Shown here: positions 23,434 to 32,632 of the stretch, one piece after another
Numbering within the stretch: the stretch's first letter is position 1
Layout: each line of letters opens with the position of its first letter
Origin: CAVQFC01 sp036497895
GTDB lineage: Bacteria > Acidobacteriota > Vicinamibacteria > Vicinamibacterales > CAVVIG01
Reading direction: 5' to 3'
DNA: 34,843 bases
Assembly (NCBI GenBank): GCA_036497895.1
Contig: DASXIR010000227.1
Coordinates: 1-34,843, forward strand
The notes under the pieces: generated by a model
The model's input: only the letters and a program-made list of their open reading frames with translations
Databases searched by the model: none
What the model was told of the DNA's origin: nothing
Position numbers and translations under genes: made by a program

Positions 23434-25854
23434 ATGACGATGGACGGCGTGCGCGAGGTACTCGTGGTCGGCCTGGTGGTGCTGGCGGCAGCCTGCAGCG
23501 ACTCGCGATCACCGTTGGGGACTCCGCCGCCGGCGGATGCGCGTCTGTCGCAGACGTCGGGAACGCTGCAGGTCCCCGGCCTCACTGACGAGGTCCGCGT
23601 CGTCCGTGACCATTGGGGCATTCCACACATCTACGCGAAGAATGCCGACGATCTGTTCTTTGCGCAGGGTTTCGTCCAGGCGCAGGACCGGTTGTTCCAG
23701 ATCGATCTGTGGCGCCGTTCGACCCAGGGGCGGCTCGCCGAGATTCTCGGCCCGGACTACGTCGATCGCGATCGTCTCACGCGGCTCATGCGATACCGCG
23801 GCGACATCAACGCCGAGTGGCAGAGCTACGCGCCGGACACGCGGCGAATCGTGACCCGCTTCGTCGCCGGCATCAACGCCGAGATTGCGGCGATTGGCGA
23901 ACACCTGCCGGAGGAGTTCGCGATTGCGGGATACCGCCCAGAGCCATGGCAACCCGAGGATCTGCTCAGCCGCGCCGAAGGCTTCGTCATGACCGCCAAC
24001 GCCAACGACGAGGTGTTCCGTTCACGGGTCACCTCCGCACTGGGACCTGAACGGACGACGATGTTGCTGCCGCTCGACCCGCCGGTGTCCGCACCTGCGC
24101 CCGGGGGCATCGATCTCGCGGCGGTCGCGGCGACCGTCAGGCCGGCGCTCGCGGCGATCGGCGCGCCCGCGCGTTTTGGCCCCGCCGCCGCACCGCTCGC
24201 CGCAGATGTTTTCGATTCGGAGCGGCGCGCGGCACGCGAGGGCAGCAACAACTGGGTCGTCTCCGGCGTGAAGTCCGCGACCGGAAAGCCGCTGCTCGCC
24301 AACGATCCGCATCGCAATCTCGATCATCCGTCGCTGCGATATCTGGTGCACTTGAATGCGCCAGGTTGGAACGTCATCGGGTCGGTCGTGCCATGGTTTC
24401 CTGGTGTGGCGGTGGGGCACAACGATCGCATCGCATGGGGCTTCACGATCTTTTCCGCAGATGTGCAGGACCTCTACGTCGAAGAGCTGAATCCCGCGAA
24501 CCCGCGGCAGGTGATGTCGGGCGGACGCTTCGAGGACATGCTGGTGGTGAAGGACCAGATTCGCGTGAAGGGTCGAACGGAAGCGGTTTCCGTCGAGCAC
24601 TTCTATACGCCGCACGGTCCGGTCGTGGCCACCGACGCGCAACGGCACCTCGCGTACGCGCTGAGATGGGTCGGCGGCGAGCCCGGAACCGCCGGCTACC
24701 TGGGCGCGCTCTCTCTCGATCGCGCGACCAACTGGCAGGAGTTCAGGAGCGCACTCGAGCGGTGGAAAGTGCCGGGCGAGAACTTCGTGTACGCCGACGT
24801 TGACGGCAACATCGGCTACCAGGCGGCGGCGCTCGTGCCGGTGCGGCACAACTGGCAGGGCGTCTACCCCGTTTCCGGCGCGACCGGCGAGCACGAGTGG
24901 CAGGGGTGGCGGACGCTTGACGATCTGCCGCACGAATTGAACCCGGGCTCCGGATTCCTGGCCACCGCCAACAACAACACGCTCGGACCGGCGTCGCCAC
25001 CAAACATCGGATATTCGTCGTGGACGCCGCCGGCACGTATCAGCCGCGTTCGCGAAGTGTTGAGCGGAAGAAACGGCCTGACCGTTGACGATCTGGCGCG
25101 GCTGCAGCACGACTCGACTCCCTGGAAGGCTGAACAACTCGTGCCACTGCTGCAGCCGCTTTCGTTCAAGGACGCCACGACCGAGCAGGCGCGCACCACG
25201 CTCGCGACCTGGGACCGTCGTCTCACGCGCGATTCGGCGGCGGCGACGCTGTACGTCGCCTGGGAGCAGGAGTTGTTTCGCCGACTGGTCGAACCGCATA
25301 TGAATCCGGCGCTGGTCGCGGATTACGTTCAGAACGTCGAAACGCACGTGCTCGTCCCGGCGCTGACCAGGCCGTCAGCGGCCTGGTTCGGCCCATCACC
25401 GGCGAAAGGACGCGACCATCTGCTCGAGTCCGCACTGGCGGCGGCCATCGCGTCGTTGAATAAGAGCCTCGGGACCGACAGGACGCAGTGGACGTGGGGC
25501 CGGATCCACACCGCCACCTTCCAACATGCGCTGGCATCCACGAGCGACGCGGCACGGCAGCGATTCAACGTCGGACCGTTCCCGCGGGCCGGCTATGCCG
25601 ATACCGTCTTCGCGACCGGTGGCGACGGCACGCGCCAGACCGAAGGTGCCACCTTCCGCGAGGTGATGGACGTTGCCGACTGGGATCGATCGATCGGCAC
25701 CAGCGCTCCCGGTCAGTCGGGCCAGCCTGGCAGTCCTCACTTCGACGACCTCGCCAGATTGTGGGCGGCGGAGCAGTATTTCCCGTACTCGTTCAGCAAG
25801 GCGCTGGTCGAGAAGAACGCCGAAGTGACGCTCGTGCTGCAGCCGCGCCGCTGA
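23434..25854 (+). CDS. Lipoprotein acylase of the penicillin acylase (S45) family
   Basis: This 806-residue Ntn-hydrolase precursor cleaves amide bonds, as in penicillin or acyl-homoserine-lactone acylases. A lipoprotein signal ends LAAAC with C21, so it is anchored outside the cytoplasm. The alpha-chain N-terminus has VVRDHWGIPHIYAKN and the DLFFAQGFVQAQDRLFQ motif. Self-cleavage should expose Ser271 in REGSNNWVVSG as the N-terminal nucleophile, with ATANNNTLGP supplying the oxyanion Asn. Length is usual for the family. GGAG lies seven bases before ATG 23434. It is downstream of nthAB by 75 bases on the same strand, so co-transcription is possible. The true substrate is unknown. Confidence 0.92.
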   Translation: MTMDGVREVLVVGLVVLAAACSDSRSPLGTPPPADARLSQTSGTLQVPGLTDEVRVVRDHWGIPHIYAKNADDLFFAQGFVQAQDRLFQIDLWRRSTQGRLAEILGPDYVDRDRLTRLMRYRGDINAEWQSYAPDTRRIVTRFVAGINAEIAAIGEHLPEEFAIAGYRPEPWQPEDLLSRAEGFVMTANANDEVFRSRVTSALGPERTTMLLPLDPPVSAPAPGGIDLAAVAATVRPALAAIGAPARFGPAAAPLAADVFDSERRAAREGSNNWVVSGVKSATGKPLLANDPHRNLDHPSLRYLVHLNAPGWNVIGSVVPWFPGVAVGHNDRIAWGFTIFSADVQDLYVEELNPANPRQVMSGGRFEDMLVVKDQIRVKGRTEAVSVEHFYTPHGPVVATDAQRHLAYALRWVGGEPGTAGYLGALSLDRATNWQEFRSALERWKVPGENFVYADVDGNIGYQAAALVPVRHNWQGVYPVSGATGEHEWQGWRTLDDLPHELNPGSGFLATANNNTLGPASPPNIGYSSWTPPARISRVREVLSGRNGLTVDDLARLQHDSTPWKAEQLVPLLQPLSFKDATTEQARTTLATWDRRLTRDSAAATLYVAWEQELFRRLVEPHMNPALVADYVQNVETHVLVPALTRPSAAWFGPSPAKGRDHLLESALAAAIASLNKSLGTDRTQWTWGRIHTATFQHALASTSDAARQRFNVGPFPRAGYADTVFATGGDGTRQTEGATFREVMDVADWDRSIGTSAPGQSGQPGSPHFDDLARLWAAEQYFPYSFSKALVEKNAEVTLVLQPRR

Positions 25855-25904
25855 TCCGCACGATCCAACCCTGCGCGGCAGAGGTCGCGGTTAAACTCTG
25901 GAGG

Positions 25905-27350
25905 ATGCGTATCAGAATTCCACTAGTCGCGGCAGCAATCGCCTGCGCAACGATCAGTTTGTCTGGTCAGCAGCCGCCCGAAAACAAAGGAAAGTTTCCG
26001 ACCATCGCGGACGTCTTCCATCCCGAGACGTTCGCCGCGCGCCGTGCGCGCCTGACCGCGCTTACCGGCGACGGTCTGGTGGTGCTTTTCGGGGAGAAGA
26101 ATCCGATTGATGCCTGGGACGAGCACGCGAACGATCCGTTCTTCAGGGTCGGTCCGTTCCGTCAGGAGGAAAACTTCTTCTATCTCACCGGTCTCAGCTT
26201 TCCTGACCTGGCGGTGGTGATCGACCCGGCGTCGCATGACGTGACGATCTACTCGCCGGCGACCTCCACGGCGCCCGGCCATGCCGATGGCGGCGCGGAG
26301 CTCCAGGCCGCGGTCCGTCGCCTCGGCCTGCACGATCCGGTGCCGATGGCGCGGCTGGAGTCGGATCTCGAGTCGATGATCAAGTCCAGGCCGGTTTACC
26401 TTCTGGTTCGCAGCGATGCGCTGACCACCGCGTTCAACCCACAGCACGTGTTCGCGCCGTTTCTTCCAGGCGCGGCGCCCGACACCTATCGCGAGGACGT
26501 GACACGCCGCCTGTTCGAGCGGCGATATCCCGGCGTGGTTGTCAAGTCGATCGTCCCCGCGATGGTGTCTCTGCGAAAGGTGCTCGATGCCGATGAGATC
26601 GCGGCGATGCGGCGGGTCGTGACGATCTCGGCATCCGGGCTGCGTCGCGGCATCGCCCACGTCGCGCCAGGCATCGACGAGCGGGAAGTTGCCGCCGAGA
26701 TCGAGTACGTCTACAAGAAGAGCGGCGCACAACTCATCGCTTACGGCGCAGATCTTCAGTCCGGGCCGAACGGGCTGCGCAGTTTTATCGACGTCGACTC
26801 GTCGTACGACCTGCGGAACCGAACGATGCGCACGGGCGAAGTGGCGCTGATCGATCACAGCGCCGAGGCGAACTATTACGTGTCGGATCTGGCGCGGACG
26901 GTTCCGGTCAGCGGACGCTTTACGCCTGACCAGCGCCTCGCGTACGACTTCTACCTCGCCATCTACGAAGCCGGCCTCGCGGCGATCAAGCCGGGCGCGC
27001 CCTATCAGGAGGCGAACCGCGCCGCCGCCAGGACGCTCGATTCGCGTCTGGCGGCGCAACCGGAGTGGCTCAAGGGCCCTGCAATGGAGTTTGCGAAGAC
27101 GCTCGCGACCGGAACGCCGGGGCACTTTCTCGGGATGAATCTGCACATCCACGACGACTATGATTCGCCACTCGTTCCCGGTCAGGTGGTGGCGTACGAA
27201 TCGGCGTTCAAGATTCCAGAACGTGGCTGGCGGTTCACAGCCGAAGATGTCGTTCTGGTGACGCCTGGCGGTCACGATGTGTTGTCCGCGGACCTGCCGC
27301 GTACAGCGGCCGGCATCGAGCAGATGATCCGCCCCGCCGCAAAACGCTGA
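25905..27350 (+). CDS. Secreted Xaa-Pro aminopeptidase (M24 metallopeptidase)
   Basis: This 481-residue peptidase removes N-terminal residues before proline. A signal peptide occupies about residues 1-20 (MRIRIPLVAAAIACATISLS), so it is exported, unlike the cytoplasmic PepP of enterobacteria. An aminopeptidase P N-domain is followed by a pita-bread catalytic domain with the five metal ligands in place: Asp in LIDHSAE, Asp in SDLARTVPVSG, His in GHFLG, Glu in AYESAF and Glu in TAEDVVLVT. ATG 25905 is the only start giving a signal peptide. GGAGG touches the start directly, and TAAACT at 25892-25897 could be a -10 for a nearly leaderless transcript. The frame is open far upstream inside the acylase gene, but that is not coding. 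Confidence 0.92.
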   Translation: MRIRIPLVAAAIACATISLSGQQPPENKGKFPTIADVFHPETFAARRARLTALTGDGLVVLFGEKNPIDAWDEHANDPFFRVGPFRQEENFFYLTGLSFPDLAVVIDPASHDVTIYSPATSTAPGHADGGAELQAAVRRLGLHDPVPMARLESDLESMIKSRPVYLLVRSDALTTAFNPQHVFAPFLPGAAPDTYREDVTRRLFERRYPGVVVKSIVPAMVSLRKVLDADEIAAMRRVVTISASGLRRGIAHVAPGIDEREVAAEIEYVYKKSGAQLIAYGADLQSGPNGLRSFIDVDSSYDLRNRTMRTGEVALIDHSAEANYYVSDLARTVPVSGRFTPDQRLAYDFYLAIYEAGLAAIKPGAPYQEANRAAARTLDSRLAAQPEWLKGPAMEFAKTLATGTPGHFLGMNLHIHDDYDSPLVPGQVVAYESAFKIPERGWRFTAEDVVLVTPGGHDVLSADLPRTAAGIEQMIRPAAKR

Positions 27351-27353
27351 GCG

Positions 27354-28274
27354 CTACTTTTCCTGGGCTCTGGCGCCGCGCAGAATGCCACCCATGGCGT
27401 AGTTTGCTTCGTGACACGCGTACTCGTAGATCGACTCGGTGCTTCTCGTCATCGGAATCGCACCGCTCCACGATTTCGTGAACGCCGTCGGATCGTCGAC
27501 GGTGAATTCGTAGAGCAGCGTGTTGGCGTCGACGCGACGAAAGCGCTCGACCAGATGCAGCTGCTCATCGCTGCCGCGCAGGTTGGTTCGATCGCTGAAG
27601 TTGGTCGTGTCCACCACCAGGACATCGCCATCCCAGTGGCCGCGCGGATCGCCCTGCCAACGGCGAACTGAGCCCGGCAGGTGCGGGCCCGCGTTCAGCG
27701 GCACGATCCGCGCATCGTGAATCATCTCGTTGGCGATCACCACGAAATCGCCGGTCTGCACGATCTGGACGTTGTTGTTGTAGGGTCCTGGAAGCATCGG
27801 TGGACCCGCGCCAAACAGGAGACAGCGCTCGGCGAGCGATCGATCTTCCGGACCGTCGGCCGGTCCATGCTGCCGCCTGGCGTCGGCGCGCAGCGTGGCT
27901 CGACGCTGACCCTCCGCTGTCAGTGCCGGAATTCGTCCGTCGGGCGGGTCGGTGATGATGGAGGTTCGCCGGGTGCCGACCACTTTCGAGCCGCGGTCGT
28001 ACCAGGCGTTGTTGTAGGCGAGGGCGACGTCGGCGTCGCTGCCGGCGGGCGGCCGGCGATCGGCGTCGTTCCGCTGCAGAGCCTCGCGCTCGAAGACCTC
28101 GGCTTCCGCGTCCGTCAGCACCGGCTTGTCGGCGAATTGACTGGGCCGCTCGAGCGGCGTCAGCGTCGCGAAATTCCAGACGCCATCCAGGTCTGGACGC
28201 CGGTCAGCTTTCTGAGACTGCGCCAACAAGGGCGCCGCGGCCAGGGCCACGGCGGCAAGAACCAGGACACGCAT
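27354..28274 (-). CDS. Secreted protein of unknown function (acidobacterial orphan type)
   Basis: This 306-residue protein has a clear signal peptide (MRVLVLAAVALAAAPLLAQ). The mature part contains RRPDLDGVWNFATLTPLERP, GPYNNNVQIVQTGDFVVI, HDARIVPLNAGPHLP and WDGDVLVVDTTNFSDRTNL, with a C-terminal ESIYEYACHEANYAM. I recognise this as a family of secreted proteins very abundant in acidobacterial genomes, but I know no function for it. AAGGA lies upstream of ATG 28274. Its end is only three bases from the convergent aminopeptidase end, and its start diverges from the histidine kinase gene across 69 bases. Confidence 0.8.
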   Translation of the reverse strand: MRVLVLAAVALAAAPLLAQSQKADRRPDLDGVWNFATLTPLERPSQFADKPVLTDAEAEVFEREALQRNDADRRPPAGSDADVALAYNNAWYDRGSKVVGTRRTSIITDPPDGRIPALTAEGQRRATLRADARRQHGPADGPEDRSLAERCLLFGAGPPMLPGPYNNNVQIVQTGDFVVIANEMIHDARIVPLNAGPHLPGSVRRWQGDPRGHWDGDVLVVDTTNFSDRTNLRGSDEQLHLVERFRRVDANTLLYEFTVDDPTAFTKSWSGAIPMTRSTESIYEYACHEANYAMGGILRGARAQEK

Positions 28275-28343
28275 TCCAGCCTTCCTTTCACGAGCCCGAC
28301 CGGCCGATACTACACCTCAACCCCGATCAGGGACCTTTCCGAA

Positions 28344-30914
28344 ATGGACAGCCCGGACCGCACGCCCGACCAGACATTGTTTCTGCACCGCGATCGACTG
28401 GCGGCCGTCGTCGAGACTGCGACGGATGGAATCATCGCCATCGACGAGGACGGCCGAGTCCGGTTCTTCAATGCCACGGCGGAGCGCCTGTTCTGCTGCT
28501 CGGAACAGGACGCGATCGGCTGCCACCTCGAACGCTTCATTGCGCCGCGTCTTCACGCTCGATACCGGGCCGGCATGGATCACTGGCGTCAGGCCGACTT
28601 TGAGGTTCGCCAGATCGAGGTCCGGTCCAGGTGGTGGGGAATCCGAACCACCGGAGAGACGTTTCCGTGCGAAGTGTCGATTGCCCGGTGTCAGGTCGGA
28701 ACGACGCAAGAGCTCGTGATGCGAGTCCGCGACCGCAGCGAGCAGTGGCAGTCAGCTCGATCGGCCAGGCGTCGGGCCGAGTTCGCGCGCTTCCTGTTCG
28801 ACCTTTCGAGAGCGTTCATCGCCATTCCGGAAGAAAGCATCGACTCGAACATGACGCACGGCCTCGACCGGGTCGGCAGGTTTCTCGAGATGGATAGCGT
28901 GACACTCCTGGAGCTGTCTGAAGATCGCACCGCGATGCGCGTCGCCTACTCGTGGCATGTGCCCGAGGTCACGAATCCTTCTCGAACCGTCACGCGGCAA
29001 ATGCGGCCGTGGTGGCTGAGGCAGCTCTTGAGCGGTGAGGTTTCTCTGGCCTCGCGGGTAGAAGACCTGCCCGAAGAGGCATCGGCCGAGAAGGAGTACC
29101 TCCGGCAACAAGGCGTGAAGGCCATGGCATCGGTTCCACTCAAGGTGAGTGGCGAGTGTGTCGGTGCCATCTCATTCGCGACAATGCAACGACACGTTTC
29201 GTGGAACCCGGAGCTGGTGGAGGCACTGCGGGCCATCGGTGGCATTCTCTGGAACGCCTTGAAACGCCACCAGGCGATGCAGCCACTCCTGGCCGCGCGG
29301 GAGGCCGCGAGAGAAAGTGAGGAGCGTTTCCGCCTCATCGCCAACACGGCCCCGGTGATGATCTGGATGTCGGAGCCCGACAAGCAGGTCACCTACGTGA
29401 ATCAGCCCTGGCTCAAATTCACCGGCTGGCCGCAGAACGAAGTGCCGGGACATCGATGGATCAGCCTGATTCACCCCGATGATGTCGAGCGCTGCGGAGA
29501 CGTGTATGTGAAGGCGTTCGATCAGCGCAATCATTTTCAGGTCGAGCATCGACTGCGCCGCCACGATGGCGAATATCGCTGGACGGTGACCGAGGGCGTG
29601 CCGAGATACGGGACTGACGGTTCCTTCATTGGTTACGCCGGCACCGCCGTCGACATCACCGACCGCAAGCTGATTGACGCGGCGCTTCTCGAGAGCCACA
29701 CGGCACTGCAGGAGCGGACCGTGGAACTGGAACGACGGACGACTCAGTTGAGCAGGATGGCGTCCGACCTGACGCTCGCCGAGCAGCGTGCCCGCGAAGA
29801 GCTGGCCCAGACGCTTCACGACGGCCTCCAGCAGTTGCTGGTCGCGGCGTCAGTGAACGTCGAGAGTCACATCATGCGTGAGGCGCAGCGCGGGTCCTCG
29901 GCCGACGAGCTCGTGAAGGCAAGAAACTACATCGCGGAGGCGGTCGCCGCGGCGCGATCGCTGAGCGTCGAGCTGTTCCCGACCGTTCTGCACACCGCGG
30001 CGCTGTCGACTGCCCTGGAGTGGCTGGCGGACTGGTCGAGAAGCAAGTACGGACTCCAGGTGAAGTTCTCTGCCGACCCGCGGGCCAATTCGAACCGAAA
30101 GGACGTACGGACGCTGCTGTTCGGTTCGGTCCGGGAGCTCCTGTTCAACGTCATCAAACACGCTCAGGTCGATCGGGTCACCGTGGATCTTGCGCTCGGC
30201 GCGAACGACACCCTGTGCATCACCGTGACAGACGAGGGGCAAGGTTTCGACCCGATCGAACTCGACGAACGGGCCAAAGCCAGCCAGGTCGGATGGGGAC
30301 TCTTCAGCATCCGCGAGCGATTGACGCTGCTCGGCGGTCGGCTCGAGATCGAGAGTGCCCGAGGCGGCGGGGCGAAGTTTCGCTTGATCGCGCCGCGGGA
30401 TACCGGGCGCAGGCCGGTCGGCTCGGAGTCTGCGTTGAGCCACACGACCATTCCGCTGCCGACGCGTCAGGCCGCCTCCAGCACGCCCGCGTTTGCGCTG
30501 AGGGTGTTGATCGTTGACGACCACCACGCACTGCGCAGGACCTTCCGCGAAATCCTGCAGGCGCGGCCCGAGTTTCAGGTCGTAGGCGAAGCGACCAACG
30601 GAGTCGAGGCGATCGCCCAGGCGCAGGTGCTCCGGCCCGATGTGGTTTTGATGGATGTGTCGATGCCGGAGATGGACGGTATCGAGGCGACGCGCCGCAT
30701 CCACGCCGAACTTCCATTCATTCAGATTCTCGGGCTCTCGGTTTACCCACGCGATGCCGTCGATCCTCATCCGATCGAACTGGCGGGAGCCGAGGCGTTC
30801 TTCACGAAAGGGATCGACACGCAGCTCTTGCTCGACCACCTTCTGAACAAGCATGCGGCATTCCTCTCGGGTCACCTCGGTCAGCCCGAGCTCCGGGATC
30901 TGACGCAGCACTGA
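28344..30914 (+). CDS. Hybrid sensor histidine kinase (PAS-GAF-PAS-HisKA_3-HATPase-receiver)
   Basis: This 856-residue cytoplasmic hybrid kinase has PAS (about 15-130, TDGIIAIDEDGRVRFFNATAE), GAF (about 150-320), PAS with PAC (about 330-445, YAGTAVDITDRK), HisKA_3 dimerisation domain with phospho-acceptor His492 (TLHDGLQQLL), HATPase (about 585-695, N-box ELLFNVIKHA, DEGQGFDP) and a C-terminal receiver (about 735-850) with Asp771 in LMDVSMPEMDG. HisKA_3 is the NarX/LuxR-system type, which normally pairs with a receiver-HTH protein. Here the receiver is fused and no HTH follows, so an outside output partner is needed. No membrane segments are present. ATG 28344 precedes the first PAS; the open frame upstream is antisense to the neighbouring gene. 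Confidence 0.92.
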   Translation: MDSPDRTPDQTLFLHRDRLAAVVETATDGIIAIDEDGRVRFFNATAERLFCCSEQDAIGCHLERFIAPRLHARYRAGMDHWRQADFEVRQIEVRSRWWGIRTTGETFPCEVSIARCQVGTTQELVMRVRDRSEQWQSARSARRRAEFARFLFDLSRAFIAIPEESIDSNMTHGLDRVGRFLEMDSVTLLELSEDRTAMRVAYSWHVPEVTNPSRTVTRQMRPWWLRQLLSGEVSLASRVEDLPEEASAEKEYLRQQGVKAMASVPLKVSGECVGAISFATMQRHVSWNPELVEALRAIGGILWNALKRHQAMQPLLAAREAARESEERFRLIANTAPVMIWMSEPDKQVTYVNQPWLKFTGWPQNEVPGHRWISLIHPDDVERCGDVYVKAFDQRNHFQVEHRLRRHDGEYRWTVTEGVPRYGTDGSFIGYAGTAVDITDRKLIDAALLESHTALQERTVELERRTTQLSRMASDLTLAEQRAREELAQTLHDGLQQLLVAASVNVESHIMREAQRGSSADELVKARNYIAEAVAAARSLSVELFPTVLHTAALSTALEWLADWSRSKYGLQVKFSADPRANSNRKDVRTLLFGSVRELLFNVIKHAQVDRVTVDLALGANDTLCITVTDEGQGFDPIELDERAKASQVGWGLFSIRERLTLLGGRLEIESARGGGAKFRLIAPRDTGRRPVGSESALSHTTIPLPTRQAASSTPAFALRVLIVDDHHALRRTFREILQARPEFQVVGEATNGVEAIAQAQVLRPDVVLMDVSMPEMDGIEATRRIHAELPFIQILGLSVYPRDAVDPHPIELAGAEAFFTKGIDTQLLLDHLLNKHAAFLSGHLGQPELRDLTQH

Positions 30915-30926
30915 GCGAGCTGACTC

Positions 30927-31733
30927 TTGACGCATCGACACCCATCGCTTGTCATCTCGTGCATTGCATTCGGCGTCGCTGCGTGCGTCGCCACGCTGGT
31001 CGCGCAGCAAACGGCGCCGGCCTTGGCCTCGTCGGTCGCCACCTGGCTCGGGCGGGCACCCGCGATAGAAGCGCATTTGAAGAGCGCCGAAGTGGTGAGT
31101 CTCGAGGACATCGGTACCGGCGTCACCCGTCCGCGGCGGGCACACCTCAAACCGGCCGAGCCGGTCGAAAGTCTCGTCTGGAAAGTGCTGCCGCCGGGCA
31201 GGCGCCTGGGTCACTGGGAGAGCTACAAGTCCGAGATCGCCGCCTACGAGCTCGACAAGCTGCTCGACATGAACATGGTTCCGCCTGCGGTCGAGCGCAG
31301 CATCGACGGCGAGACCGGAGCGGCGGTGATGTGGCTCGAGTCGATCAAAAGCGTCAAGCAGCTGGGCGGGGTCGTGCCGTCGGGCGCGGTCTGGGGAAAA
31401 TCGGTGCGGAAGATGATGATGTTCGACAACCTGATCGCGAATACCGATCGGAACGCCGGCAACATCCTCGTCGGTCCGCCTGGAGAACTCATCCTCATCG
31501 ATCACTCGCGCGCATTCATCGACAAGGAGAACCTCGTTCACGGCATCTCGCGCGTAGACGAGGAGCTCTGGAATCGGATGCAGGCGCTCACCCGGCAGGA
31601 TCTGACCAGCGTCCTCGGGTCCTGGATCGATGATGACGCAATCGGCGCCATGATCGAGCGTCGGGACCGGATGATCCGGGAGGTCAAGAAGCTGGTCGAA
31701 AAACGGGGACGCGCGGCGGTGATCATTCCGTAG
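30927..31733 (+). CDS. Exported Fam20C/HipA-like atypical kinase-fold protein
   Basis: This 268-residue protein has an N-terminal signal sequence or anchor (about residues 7-27, VISCIAFGVAACVATLVAQ). The body carries kinase-like motifs in order: possible ATP lysine K86 (SLVWKVLPPG), Glu in YKSEIAAYELDKLL, catalytic-type FDNLIANTDRNAGNILV (D174, N179) and a metal-binding ILIDHSRAF (D192). The pattern NxDRxxxN plus D[HN]xRAF is that of Fam20C, HipA and PI3/4-kinase-like folds. The start is TTG 30927, 12 bases after the stop of the hybrid histidine kinase, so they are probably one operon. Substrate and activity are unknown. The kinase-fold call is fairly good; export rests on the predicted hydrophobic segment. 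Confidence 0.65.
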   Translation: MTHRHPSLVISCIAFGVAACVATLVAQQTAPALASSVATWLGRAPAIEAHLKSAEVVSLEDIGTGVTRPRRAHLKPAEPVESLVWKVLPPGRRLGHWESYKSEIAAYELDKLLDMNMVPPAVERSIDGETGAAVMWLESIKSVKQLGGVVPSGAVWGKSVRKMMMFDNLIANTDRNAGNILVGPPGELILIDHSRAFIDKENLVHGISRVDEELWNRMQALTRQDLTSVLGSWIDDDAIGAMIERRDRMIREVKKLVEKRGRAAVIIP

Positions 31734-31883
31734 CCCCGAAGTCCTCTTGCTGCCCGCCCTGGTGGCTGGGCGATGCGCCCGACATTGGGACGTTCTGATC
31801 CCGAAAGCGGTCACTCTGTGGACGCGAACGGTGTCTTATTGGGCGCTCGGCCGGGCACGAAATTCGCTTAGACGACTGCCACA

Positions 31884-32528
31884 ATGATCCGCGCTTCCGC
31901 CTTCTTTTGCATTGCCGTCCTCTTCGCGCAGGGCAGCCTGGCTCCCGATCTCCGACGGGTGAACGACGCGAAAAGCTGGCGTGTGATCGACGCCGACGCC
32001 AGCGTGGACGGCCCGGTCGTGCGGTTGAAACCGCACGGCGATCCGGCGGTCGGCAGCCACATCGGCCTGGCACTCGTGCAAAACGTGAAATTCTCGGAAG
32101 GCACAGTGGAGATCGACTTGCGCGGCGGCGGTAAGCAGCAAGCGAGTTTCGTCGGCCTGGCGTTCGGCGTCCTGGACGCCAGAACGTTCGAGGCCGTGTA
32201 CTTTCGTCCGTTCCGATTCGCAGACGAGGACCCCGAAGCGCGCAGTCACGCCGTGCAGTACGTCGCGTGGCCTGACTACACATGGGAGAAGCTGCGCAAG
32301 GACAAGCCTGGCGTGTACGAAGCCGCCATCCAGCCGGTTCCGGATCCTGCCGGGTGGTTTCACGTCCGCATCGATGCGACGAAGCAGAAAGTCAGCGTCT
32401 CGATCGACGGCAGCACGCAGCCCTGTCTGGTGGTCGATCGCCTCGGCCATCGAGAGGGCGAGGTCGGCTTGTGGGTGGACAGCATGCCCGGCGCCTTCCG
32501 CAATCTCCGCATCCAACCGGCGAGATAG
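31884..32528 (+). CDS. Secreted DUF1080/LamG-like jelly-roll protein
   Basis: This 214-residue protein has a signal peptide (about residues 1-20, FFCIAVLFAQGSLA). The mature part is a concanavalin-like sandwich: NDAKSWRVIDADASVDG, FSEGTVEIDLRGGGKQQASF, TFEAVYFRPFRF, GWFHVRIDATKQKVSVSIDG and GEVGLWVDSMPGAFRNLRI. This is the order seen in DUF1080 (3-keto-disaccharide hydrolase-like) and LamG domains. No catalytic residues can be assigned with confidence. The 150-base gap before it holds no recognised element. A carbohydrate-binding or hydrolytic role is an inference from the fold. Confidence 0.75.
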   Translation: MIRASAFFCIAVLFAQGSLAPDLRRVNDAKSWRVIDADASVDGPVVRLKPHGDPAVGSHIGLALVQNVKFSEGTVEIDLRGGGKQQASFVGLAFGVLDARTFEAVYFRPFRFADEDPEARSHAVQYVAWPDYTWEKLRKDKPGVYEAAIQPVPDPAGWFHVRIDATKQKVSVSIDGSTQPCLVVDRLGHREGEVGLWVDSMPGAFRNLRIQPAR

Positions 32529-32632
32529 CCAGCCCGCTCTGTCGATGGCGGTGTGTTCGCAGACGATCGCGATCGAGCAGCGTCGGACCGCGACAGCGCG
32601 GCCCGACATCCGCTGATCAAAACGAACCGCGT

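Noticed and set aside
24022..27275. Long minus-strand frames (441 and 450 residues)
   Set aside because: They are antisense to the S45 acylase and the M24 peptidase, both with intact catalytic motifs, and have Arg-rich composition.
27681..28343. N-terminal extension of the hybrid kinase to 27681
   Set aside because: It is antisense to the secreted orphan gene at 27354-28274 and shows no domain. The PAS domain begins just after ATG 28344.
29850..31814. 654-residue open frame on the minus strand
   Set aside because: It is antisense to the hybrid kinase and the atypical kinase, whose domains are clear. Its Arg/His/Asp-rich composition is typical of shadow frames in GC-rich DNA.
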